Below are positions 1-5,097 of a stretch of 5,097 nucleotides of DNA, in pieces. A program made the translations under genes and the position numbers. Each line of letters begins with the position of its first letter. Within the stretch, counting starts at the first letter, position 1. Origin of the DNA: Rhodobacterales bacterium UBA3080. Its GTDB lineage: Bacteria; Pseudomonadota; Alphaproteobacteria; Rhodobacterales; Rhodobacteraceae. Location: the NCBI GenBank assembly GCA_002366645.1, contig DFBM01000064.1:1372-6468 (forward strand), in the 5' to 3' direction. The notes beneath the pieces were generated by a model. It ran no database searches, was not told where the DNA came from, and saw nothing but the letters and a program-made list of their open reading frames with translations.

Positions 1-48
1 CAAGCCATCCGTATCAGAACCGAAGAAGAAGGCGTAGAAGCCCTCTAA
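1..48 (+). CDS. glnB: Nitrogen regulatory protein PII, C-terminal end only (partial)
   Basis: The first 48 bases translate, from the first base, to QAIRIRTEEEGVEAL followed by TAA. The Ile-Arg-Ile-Arg-Thr stretch is the conserved C-terminal signature of PII proteins (GlnB/GlnK), whose arginines contribute to nucleotide binding at the trimer interface. PII trimers sense 2-oxoglutarate, ATP/ADP and, through uridylylation, glutamine, and control GlnA adenylylation and the NtrB/NtrC system. The stop lies 16 bases before glnA, the usual alphaproteobacterial glnB-glnA operon order, which favours GlnB over GlnK (GlnK is usually next to amtB). Relatives often have Gly after the RIRT motif where this protein has Glu. 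The T-loop and the rest of the protein lie outside the window, so uridylylation cannot be judged. Confidence 0.85.
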   Translation, partial: QAIRIRTEEEGVEAL

Positions 49-64
49 TTTTAAGGAGAAGACC

Positions 65-1474
65 ATGAGTGACATTCAACACGTCCTCGATACCATCAAA
101 GAGCATGATATCGAATATCTAGACGTTCGCTTTACCGACCCGCGCGGCAAGCTACAGCACGTGACTGTGATTCAAGACGAAGTCGACGCCGACTTCCTTG
201 AAGAAGGCTTTATGTTCGACGGTTCCTCGATCGCTGGCTGGAAATCCATCGATCAATCCGACATGAAACTTATGTTCGATTGTGCCTCCGCTTATATCGA
301 TCCGTTCTACGCGGAAAAAACGCTCTGCATCCATTGCTCGGTTGTTGAGCCGGACACTGGCGAGGCCTACTCGCGCGACCCGCGTGGTACTGCTGAAAAA
401 GCCGAAGCTTATCTGATTGCTTCGGGCATCGGTGACACTGCGTATTTTGGTCCGGAAGCTGAATTCTTCCTGTTTGACGACGTACGTTTCTCCAACTCCA
501 TGAACAAAGTATCGTTCAAAGTCGATGCAGCAGACGCATCGTGGAACACAGATACCGAGTATGAAATGGGTAACATGGGCCACCGTCCAGGCGTTAAAGG
601 CGGATACTTCCCCGTTAACCCGACAGACGCGGCACATGACATTCGCGGCGAAATGCTTTCGACTATGAAACGCATGGGCATGAAAGTTGACAAACATCAC
701 CACGAAGTGGCGTCCTGTCAGCACGAACTTGGTCTGGTATTCGGTACATTGACCAAACAGGCTGATGATTTGCAGAAATACAAATACATCATCCACAATG
801 TTGCACACGCCTATGGAAAATCTGCGACATTCATGCCTAAGCCAATCGCTGGCGACAACGGCACCGGTATGCACGTGAACATGTCGATCTGGAAAGACGG
901 CAAACCATTGTTCGCTGGCGACAAATACGCAGACCTGTCGCAAGAAGCATTGTACTTCATCGGTGGTATCCTGAAGCACGCGAAAGCTCTGAACGCCTTC
1001 ACAAACCCGGCGACAAACAGCTACAAACGTTTGATCCCGGGCTTTGAAGCACCTGTTCTTCGCGCCTATTCCGCATCCAACCGCTCCGGTTGCGTTCGTA
1101 TTCCTTGGGCATCTTCGCCTAAGGCGAAACGCGTCGAAGCTCGTTTCCCTGATCCATCCGCCAACCCATACCTCTGCTTCGCGGCATTGTTAATGGCTGG
1201 CCTTGACGGCATCAAAAACAAAATGGATCCGGGCGAAGCTTCGGACAAAGATCTATATGATCTACCACCAGAAGAGCTGGCCAGCATACCGACTGTTTGT
1301 GCATCGCTTCGTGAAGCTCTGGAATCCGTAACCGAAGACATGGACTTCCTTCTGGCTGGCGACGTGTTCACCAAAGACCAGATCGAAGGGTATGTTGATC
1401 TGAAATGGGACGAAGTTTACGCCATGGAGCACACACCGCATCCAGTTGAATACGGCATGTATTACAGCTGTTAA
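65..1474 (+). CDS. glnA: Type I glutamine synthetase (adenylylation-regulated)
   Basis: GlnA makes L-glutamine from glutamate, ammonium and ATP in the cytoplasm as a dodecamer. The 469-residue length is typical of the family. An N-terminal beta-grasp domain (about residues 15-100, with MFDGSSIAGW at 50-59) precedes the catalytic domain. Metal ligands are visible: E131 and E133 in GPEAEF, E214 after the triple His, E221, H270 and E358. The ATP/glutamate-site segments KPIAGDNGTGMH (259-270) and NRSG (339-342) and R322 are also present. Tyr398 in KDLYDLPPEE is the GlnE adenylylation tyrosine (Tyr397 in mature enteric GlnA), so this is the GSI-beta type. AAGGAG at 53-58, six bases before the ATG, fixes the start. 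The short gap to glnB implies co-transcription, so the promoter should lie upstream of the window. Oddities: Asn272 where enteric GlnA has His (position 271 in mature numbering), and a terminal Cys instead of the usual Val. Confidence 0.98.
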   Translation: MSDIQHVLDTIKEHDIEYLDVRFTDPRGKLQHVTVIQDEVDADFLEEGFMFDGSSIAGWKSIDQSDMKLMFDCASAYIDPFYAEKTLCIHCSVVEPDTGEAYSRDPRGTAEKAEAYLIASGIGDTAYFGPEAEFFLFDDVRFSNSMNKVSFKVDAADASWNTDTEYEMGNMGHRPGVKGGYFPVNPTDAAHDIRGEMLSTMKRMGMKVDKHHHEVASCQHELGLVFGTLTKQADDLQKYKYIIHNVAHAYGKSATFMPKPIAGDNGTGMHVNMSIWKDGKPLFAGDKYADLSQEALYFIGGILKHAKALNAFTNPATNSYKRLIPGFEAPVLRAYSASNRSGCVRIPWASSPKAKRVEARFPDPSANPYLCFAALLMAGLDGIKNKMDPGEASDKDLYDLPPEELASIPTVCASLREALESVTEDMDFLLAGDVFTKDQIEGYVDLKWDEVYAMEHTPHPVEYGMYYSC

Positions 1475-1492
1475 TCAGCGAAACAGTCAAAG

Positions 1493-1523
1493 AAAAGGGC
1501 CTCCAACGCGGAGGCCCTTTTTT
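1493..1523 (+). terminator. Rho-independent terminator of glnA, probably bidirectional
   Basis: A perfect hairpin has arms GGGCCTCC (1497-1504) and GGAGGCCC (1510-1517) around a five-base loop AACGC. It is followed by six T (1518-1523). Four A before the left arm can pair with the T tract, extending the stem to 12 bp. It begins 18 bases after the glnA stop. On the opposite strand the hairpin is followed by TTTTCTTT and lies about 45 bases beyond the end of the convergent peroxiredoxin gene, so it could stop transcripts from both directions. Confidence 0.93.
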
Positions 1524-1567
1524 ATTGTATTCGGTCATGTACCACAGCCGGATTTTCAGATTAAAAC

Positions 1568-2194
1568 CTAGTAATTCTTCGTAGTGCGAAGATAAGGTTT
1601 CAAAACCTTCAAATCAGGATACTTCGCCTTCGCATCCTCGGTGCTAACCGAAAGCGGTACGATAACTTCGCCGCCCGGACGCCAGTTGGCTGGCAGAGCC
1701 ACCGACTTCTCATCCGCAATCTGAAGCGCGTCGATTACTCGCAGGATTTCGTCGAAATTCCGGCCTACATTCATCGGGTATGTCATGGTCAGACGAATTT
1801 TGTTGTTTGGGTCAATAATAAACACCGAGCGCACAGCCTGCGTGTCGCTCGCCTCGGGGTGGATCATGTCGTAAAGCGTTGCGACTGTGTGATCCGGATC
1901 CGCAACGATCGGGAACTGCAAATCGGTGTTTTGCGTCTCGTTTACATCGCTAATCCATTTTTCATGCTCTTCGACTGTGTCCGTCGAAAGACCCAACGGC
2001 AAAACATTACGCGCCGCGAAATCCGCTGCATGTTTGGCCGTCATACCCATCTCGGTTGTGCAAATCGGGGTGAAATCGCCCGGATGGCTGAAGAAAAACA
2101 CCCAAGAATCGCCGCTCCAGTCATGGAAGTCAATTTTGCCGTTGGTAGTGTCTACTGTGAAATTCGGGGCTGTATCGCCAAGTCGTAAAGTCAT
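1568..2194 (-). CDS. 1-Cys peroxiredoxin (Prx6-type AhpC/TSA family)
   Basis: This enzyme reduces hydrogen peroxide and organic hydroperoxides with a cysteine thiol and acts in the cytoplasm; there is no signal peptide. The 208-residue length fits Prx6-type proteins, which carry an extra C-terminal domain compared with typical 2-Cys AhpC. The active-site motif HPGDFTPICTTE (37-48) gives peroxidatic Cys45 with Thr42 and His37, and Arg122 in VRSVFIIDP is the conserved catalytic arginine. NWRPGG (170-175) is the family's C-terminal signature. Cys45 is the only cysteine in the protein, so it has no internal resolving partner and needs an external reductant that is not visible here. AAGGA at 2205-2201, six bases before the ATG, supports the start. 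The gene is convergent with glnA and divergent from the hydrolase-OsmC gene, with a shared 173-base upstream region. The family assignment is firm; substrate preference is not shown by the sequence. Confidence 0.96.
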   Translation of the reverse strand: MTLRLGDTAPNFTVDTTNGKIDFHDWSGDSWVFFFSHPGDFTPICTTEMGMTAKHAADFAARNVLPLGLSTDTVEEHEKWISDVNETQNTDLQFPIVADPDHTVATLYDMIHPEASDTQAVRSVFIIDPNNKIRLTMTYPMNVGRNFDEILRVIDALQIADEKSVALPANWRPGGEVIVPLSVSTEDAKAKYPDLKVLKPYLRTTKNY

Positions 2195-2213
2195 TTTCTA
2201 TCCTTTTCATTGC

Positions 2214-2242
2214 ATAATACAGTTTGACTGCATGGTATCTAG
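2214..2242 (-). promoter_or_regulatory. Candidate promoter of the peroxiredoxin gene
   Basis: Reading the minus strand, TATTAT (2219-2214) matches the -10 consensus at five of six bases and lies about 20 bases before the start codon. Seventeen bases upstream is CTAGAT (2242-2237), a poor -35 element. A good -10 with a poor -35 is the usual look of an activator-dependent promoter, and the palindrome at 2236-2245 covers this -35 region. A small inverted repeat, CAGT-TTG-ACTG (2220-2230), lies in the spacer. This is a prediction by eye. Confidence 0.45.
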
Positions 2243-2245
2243 ATA
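2236..2245. promoter_or_regulatory. Perfect 10-bp palindrome, candidate operator
   Basis: TATCTAGATA reads the same on both strands and lies in the divergent intergenic region over the predicted -35 of the peroxiredoxin promoter. Its position suits a dimeric regulator. It does not match the full OxyR pattern of spaced ATAG/CTAT half sites, and I do not recognise it as the site of a specific regulator. Short perfect palindromes also occur by chance. Confidence 0.35.
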
Positions 2246-2315
2246 GGTCGTAAAATCGCGATTTGAAGGTTTCGCTGACAGGTTTTCACGTTCCTGTAAC
2301 TTTGCCGCATGCGCC

Positions 2316-2343
2316 TTGTCTTCACCTCCCAAACCCATACATT
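2316..2343 (+). promoter_or_regulatory. Weak candidate promoter of the hydrolase-OsmC gene
   Basis: TTGTCT (2316-2321) and TACATT (2338-2343), 16 bases apart, each match four of six bases of the sigma-70 consensus. They would place the transcript start shortly before the AAGGAG site. A better-looking TATAAG at 2352-2357 overlaps the ribosome binding site and is too close to the start codon to be a likely -10. Other promoters in 2246-2315 are possible. Confidence 0.25.
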
Positions 2344-2354
2344 GCGAACTGTAT

Positions 2355-2360
2355 AAGGAG
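2355..2360 (+). promoter_or_regulatory. Ribosome binding site that sets the hydrolase-OsmC start
   Basis: AAGGAG lies seven bases before the ATG at 2368. It decides between that ATG and an in-frame ATG at 2263, 35 codons upstream. The upstream stretch has no ribosome binding site and encodes a proline-, histidine- and cysteine-containing stretch that does not resemble the start of a hydrolase fold. Confidence 0.85.
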
Positions 2361-2367
2361 AGCAAAT

Positions 2368-3585
2368 ATGCCCAGCGAGAAACTAACGTTTAAAGGTCAT
2401 TCCGGCGAAGAATTGGCCGCCCGTTTTGACACCCCGACCGGTCAGGTTTTGACCACGGCGATCTTTGCGCATTGCTTTACCTGCTCCAAAGACAACCTTG
2501 CCGCCAAACGGATATCGCAACGACTTGCCTCCGCCGGAATCGCTGTGTTGCGGTTTGACTTTACCGGGCTTGGCCATTCCGAAGGCGAATTCGCAAACAC
2601 GCATTTCTCCTCGAATGTCGAGGACTTGCGCCTCGCAGCTGAATTCCTTGAATCACAAGGCACACCCGCCAGGCTGCTGGTCGGCCATTCTCTTGGCGGA
2701 GCAGCTGTATTGAAGGTCGCGTCGCAGATAGACACGGTCAAAGCAGTCGTTACGATCGGCGCACCTTCGGATCCCGAGCATGTTGCCGCCAACTTCGGTT
2801 GTCACATCGACGAGATCCACAAAAAAGGTGAGGCCACCGTCAGCCTTGCGGGGCGTGGCTTTACGATCAAACGCGAGTTCCTCGAAGATATCGCCGCTGC
2901 CAACCTCACCCCTGCTATCGCCAAGATGCACAAGGCGTTGCTGGTTCTGCATGCACCGCTCGACGAAATCGTTTCCATCGACAACGCCGCCGATATTTTT
3001 AAGGCCGCGAAGCATCCGAAAAGTTTTATCACACTCGATAACGCCGACCACCTGCTGTCCCGCGCCGAGGATGCGGAATACGCCGCCTCCGTTATCGCGA
3101 CATGGGCGTCACGGTATCTCGACCTGCCCAAACCCGCCGCGCCGATTGGCGCCCCGGAAGGCGTCGTGCGTGTCTCTGAAAGCGATCCCGACGGCTTCCT
3201 TCAAGATATTAACGGCGGCCCAAGGCATCATCTATTGTCTGACGAGCCGCTCGCATACGGCGGATCCGACCTCGGACTGTCGCCTTACCAATTGGTATCT
3301 TCCGGTCTCGGCGCCTGTACCAGCATGACAATCCGCATGTACGCACGGCGTAAAAAGTGGCCCCTTAAACACGTTAGCGTCGACATCACCCACGATAAAA
3401 TCCACGCGGCAGATTGTGACCACTGCGACGGTGGCACCCATAAAATCGACCAGTTCCACCGTATTATCACTCTTCAAGGTGACCTATCGGACGACCAACG
3501 AGACCGCCTTATGGCAATAGCCGACAAATGCCCGGTGCACCGGACACTTGAAAGCGAAATCGAGATCGTGACCCAGATGGGCTAA
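2368..3585 (+). CDS. Bifunctional alpha/beta hydrolase - OsmC-like domain fusion protein
   Basis: This 405-residue protein has two domains. Residues 1 to about 250 form an alpha/beta hydrolase: GLGHSEGEF near 67-75, nucleophile Ser108 in the elbow GHSLGG (106-111), probable acid Asp199 in HAPLDE, and His228 in NADHLL. A proline/alanine-rich linker (about 253-265) leads to an OsmC/YhfA-like domain (about 266-405), with the paired redox cysteines Cys317 in LGACTSM and Cys388 in KCPVHRTL. OsmC domains reduce organic hydroperoxides. The hydrolase substrate is unknown; acyl or lipid esters are a guess. Further cysteines are Cys36 and Cys39 in AHCFTCS, beside the first strand, Cys145, and Cys350/Cys353 in DCDHC. 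The domain order is a known architecture in Proteobacteria, so the fusion is unlikely to be an artefact. No signal peptide or membrane segment is visible. The gene is divergent from the peroxiredoxin gene, which fits a shared oxidative-stress role. A domain-based name is safer than a symbol. Confidence 0.94.
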   Translation: MPSEKLTFKGHSGEELAARFDTPTGQVLTTAIFAHCFTCSKDNLAAKRISQRLASAGIAVLRFDFTGLGHSEGEFANTHFSSNVEDLRLAAEFLESQGTPARLLVGHSLGGAAVLKVASQIDTVKAVVTIGAPSDPEHVAANFGCHIDEIHKKGEATVSLAGRGFTIKREFLEDIAAANLTPAIAKMHKALLVLHAPLDEIVSIDNAADIFKAAKHPKSFITLDNADHLLSRAEDAEYAASVIATWASRYLDLPKPAAPIGAPEGVVRVSESDPDGFLQDINGGPRHHLLSDEPLAYGGSDLGLSPYQLVSSGLGACTSMTIRMYARRKKWPLKHVSVDITHDKIHAADCDHCDGGTHKIDQFHRIITLQGDLSDDQRDRLMAIADKCPVHRTLESEIEIVTQMG

Positions 3586-3592
3586 TGCTCGG

Positions 3593-3617
3593 GGGGGGAG
3601 TCACCCTCCCCCCGTTT
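3593..3617 (+). terminator. G/C-tract hairpin, probable terminator
   Basis: The arms GGGGGGAG (3593-3600) and CTCCCCCC (3606-3613) form a perfect 8-bp stem with a five-base loop, beginning eight bases after the hydrolase-OsmC stop. Only three T and then AATTA follow, so the U-tract is poor. The left side has eight G in a row against six C on the right, leaving two extra G at the base. On the minus strand no T tract follows, so a role for the convergent lyase gene is less likely. Confidence 0.6.
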
Positions 3618-3619
3618 AA

Positions 3620-4987
3620 TTACTTCAACGGTTCGAAGTGGCAGGTAAAATGACGCATCAGTTTCGGTTCCTTGACTATCCGGTAGCCAGTCAAACTGTC
3701 TTTTATTGATAAAACTTCCTCGAACGCTTCAACGATATAGTCCGCATGTGATTGGGTATATGTCCGTCGCGGGATTGCCAGCCGCACCAGATCCATCGCT
3801 GCGGGGACCTCGGATCCGTCAGGCTGACGCCCGAACATGACCGTTCCGATCTCGCAGCTCCGGATGCCGCCGATTTCGTATAAGGCTGCCGCAACGGCCT
3901 GTCCGGGATACTCCATCGGCGGAATATGCTTCAACCAGGCCCGCGCATCAATGAATACTGCATGTCCTCCGGCCGGCTTCACAACCGGTATGCCCATCTG
4001 GTCTAGACGCTCAATTATATATTCGTTGGTGCGAATCCGGTAACGTAGATAATCATCGTCAACGATTTCTTTCAGACCCTGCGCGATCGCCTCCAGATCA
4101 CGTCCAGCTAACCCTCCATACGTCGGAAAGCCTTCGGTCTGGATCAATTTTGCACGCGCCAGTTCTGCCATATCCGGATCATTCAACGCCAGCCAACCGC
4201 CGATATTGGCAAAGCCGTCTTTCTTGGCACTCATCGTCATGCCATCCGCACAAGAAAAACAATCGCGAACGATGTCCTCGATCGCCCGCTCTGCCTGCCC
4301 ATCTTCTCGTTGCTTAATGAAAAACGCATTTTCCGCGAAACGACACCCGTCGATGATAAACGGTTTGCCATGTAGCGCCGCAATCTTCGAAACGGCCTGA
4401 ATATTTTCGAGACTAACCGGTTGCCCGCCGCCTGCGTTGTTGGTGATCGTAATCATGACACAGGGAACCGAGTCACCATGTTCGACCAGAAACTCCTCCA
4501 GTTTCTGCAAATTCATATTACCCTTGAAGGGATGCAGGCAGGTCGGGTCTTTACCTTCCTCAATAACAAGATCATGGGCACGCGCCCCGCCGGCTTCGAT
4601 ATTGCCGCGCGTCGTGTCGAAATGTGTGTTGGACGGTATGTTTTTCCCCGTCCCGCCCAGTAAACTGAATAATATCGCTTCAGCCGCCCGGCCCTGATGG
4701 GTCGGAATCACGTGTTCGAACGGCATTAGATGCTTTACGGCTGCCTCGAAGCGCAGAAACGATGGTGATCCGGCATAGCTTTCGTCACCGCGCATAATGC
4801 CAGCCCATTGTTCTGAACTCATGGCACCGGTGCCGCTGTCAGTCAAAAGATCGATTATTACGTCTTCTGACGGAAGCGCAAATAGGTTGTAATTGGCCGC
4901 CTTCAACTTTTCACGACGCTCCTCGCGGGTGGTCATATGAATAGGTTCGACGGATTTGATGCGAAATGGTTCGATGATAGTCTTCAT
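3620..4987 (-). CDS. tnaA: Tryptophanase (beta-eliminating lyase, PLP-dependent)
   Basis: Tryptophanase converts L-tryptophan to indole, pyruvate and ammonium, as a cytosolic PLP tetramer activated by potassium. The 455 residues run from EPFRIKSVEP (6-15) through LLTDSGT (47-53), Tyr71, THQGR (96-100) and GGQPVS (187-192) to the PLP lysine Lys256 in MSAKKD, then EGFPTYGGLAGRD (285-297) and Arg402 in VRLAIPRR. The close relative tyrosine phenol-lyase (TPL) shares this fold, and the length and N-terminus here are TPL-like. Three active-site positions nevertheless read as tryptophanase: Asp124 in FDTTR (Thr in TPL), Ile380 in CEIG (the phenol-binding Arg381 in TPL) and His446 in RHFT (Phe448 in TPL, His463 in E. 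coli TnaA). The chosen ATG follows AGGAG by seven bases. A TTG 26 codons upstream is in frame but lacks support. No tnaB-type transporter or TnaC leader is seen. The gene converges on the hydrolase-OsmC gene, 34 bases apart. Confidence 0.88.
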   Translation of the reverse strand: MKTIIEPFRIKSVEPIHMTTREERREKLKAANYNLFALPSEDVIIDLLTDSGTGAMSSEQWAGIMRGDESYAGSPSFLRFEAAVKHLMPFEHVIPTHQGRAAEAILFSLLGGTGKNIPSNTHFDTTRGNIEAGGARAHDLVIEEGKDPTCLHPFKGNMNLQKLEEFLVEHGDSVPCVMITITNNAGGGQPVSLENIQAVSKIAALHGKPFIIDGCRFAENAFFIKQREDGQAERAIEDIVRDCFSCADGMTMSAKKDGFANIGGWLALNDPDMAELARAKLIQTEGFPTYGGLAGRDLEAIAQGLKEIVDDDYLRYRIRTNEYIIERLDQMGIPVVKPAGGHAVFIDARAWLKHIPPMEYPGQAVAAALYEIGGIRSCEIGTVMFGRQPDGSEVPAAMDLVRLAIPRRTYTQSHADYIVEAFEEVLSIKDSLTGYRIVKEPKLMRHFTCHFEPLK

Positions 4988-4994
4988 CAGGGCT

Positions 4995-4999
4995 CTCCT
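4995..4999 (-). promoter_or_regulatory. Ribosome binding site that sets the tryptophanase start
   Basis: AGGAG on the minus strand lies seven bases before the ATG at 4987. The protein from this ATG begins with the family's N-terminal EPFRIKSVE segment within six residues, as in tyrosine phenol-lyase. This rules against the in-frame TTG at 5065 as the start. Confidence 0.8.
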
Positions 5000-5097
5000 G
5001 TTGATGACCCCAATGATTTTGTGGCAACCGATACACAAAAGGGGCCAGCGCTGCGGTTGCCGCAATATCTGCGTGCCGCGCTCAGCGCCCTCTGGTT
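5000..5097. other. Unassigned region upstream of the tryptophanase gene
   Basis: This should hold the tryptophanase promoter, but I see no convincing -35/-10 pair on the minus strand. A short inverted repeat, TGCGG-TTG-CCGCA, occupies 5052-5064 and overlaps the end of an eight-base palindrome CAGCGCTG (5046-5053). On the plus strand, frames beginning with ATG at 5004 or GTG at 5021 stay open to the window edge. On the minus strand, one frame open from the edge ends in a TGA that overlaps the tryptophanase ATG (TGATG). All are under 40 codons within the window and none gives a protein I recognise. Confidence 0.3.

Noticed and set aside
152..979. Long open frame of 275 codons antisense to glnA
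   Set aside because: It lies entirely within the firmly identified glnA, its translation resembles no family I know, and such frames arise from codon bias in conserved genes.
1859..2246. Two plus-strand open frames overlapping the peroxiredoxin gene
   Set aside because: Both are antisense to a clear peroxiredoxin with an intact active site and neither encodes a recognisable protein.
2243..2257. OxyR half site, from ATAGGT beside the palindrome
   Set aside because: Only one ATAGnT element is present; the matching AnCTAT half is absent and no second properly spaced site is visible.
2278..2297. Inverted repeat ACAGG/CCTGT in the divergent region
   Set aside because: The five-base arms with a ten-base gap are short and not placed against a clear promoter; likely chance.
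2263..2367. In-frame upstream extension of the hydrolase-OsmC protein by 35 residues
   Set aside because: There is no ribosome binding site for the ATG at 2263, and AAGGAG sits at ideal distance from the ATG at 2368, which also begins at the normal N-terminus of the hydrolase fold.
3620..4987. Annotation as tyrosine phenol-lyase
   Set aside because: The TPL arginine that binds the phenol hydroxyl is Ile380 here, the TPL threonine is Asp124, and the TPL phenylalanine is His446; all three are the tryptophanase states.
4988..5065. Extension of tryptophanase to a TTG start at 5065
   Set aside because: The start codon is weak, no Shine-Dalgarno sequence precedes it, the extra residues do not match the family, and AGGAG precedes the ATG at 4987.
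4988..5065. TnaC-like leader peptide, suggested by a Trp-Pro pair in the upstream frame
   Set aside because: That frame runs into tryptophanase without its own stop and lacks the spaced Trp, Asp and Pro layout of TnaC.

Overview
The window looks like chromosomal core or near-core sequence from an alphaproteobacterium of moderate G+C content. This rests on the tandem PII gene followed directly by a type I glutamine synthetase, the style of the proteins, and strong AAGGAG-type ribosome binding sites. I cannot place it at order level from sequence alone. There are no mobile elements, RNA genes, CRISPR arrays or long repeats.

Layout, left to right: the last 15 codons of a PII signal protein gene (glnB, + strand, cut by the window edge); glnA (+), 16 bases downstream and surely in the same operon; a strong hairpin terminator that can serve both strands; a 1-Cys (Prx6-type) peroxiredoxin gene on the - strand, convergent with glnA; a 173-base divergent promoter region with a perfect 10-bp palindrome over the predicted peroxiredoxin -35 region; a + strand gene for a two-domain protein (alpha/beta hydrolase fused to an OsmC-like thiol peroxidase domain); a G/C-tract hairpin; and a - strand beta-eliminating lyase whose specificity residues read as tryptophanase (tnaA). 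The last ~100 bases, upstream of the lyase, hold no gene I can assign.

Three functional themes are present. The glnB-glnA pair is the standard ammonium-assimilation unit: PII reports 2-oxoglutarate/glutamine status, and GlnA keeps the tyrosine used for adenylylation control. The divergent peroxiredoxin and hydrolase-OsmC genes are both thiol-based peroxide-detoxification candidates sharing one short control region, so joint regulation by an oxidative-stress factor is a reasonable inference. The tryptophanase is a separate catabolic, indole-producing gene with no transporter or leader peptide visible.

I do not see a clearly new biological system. The most interesting points are the divergent pairing of the peroxiredoxin with the hydrolase-OsmC fusion, the additional cysteines of that fusion, and a lyase that combines a tyrosine phenol-lyase-like length and N-terminus with tryptophanase active-site residues.
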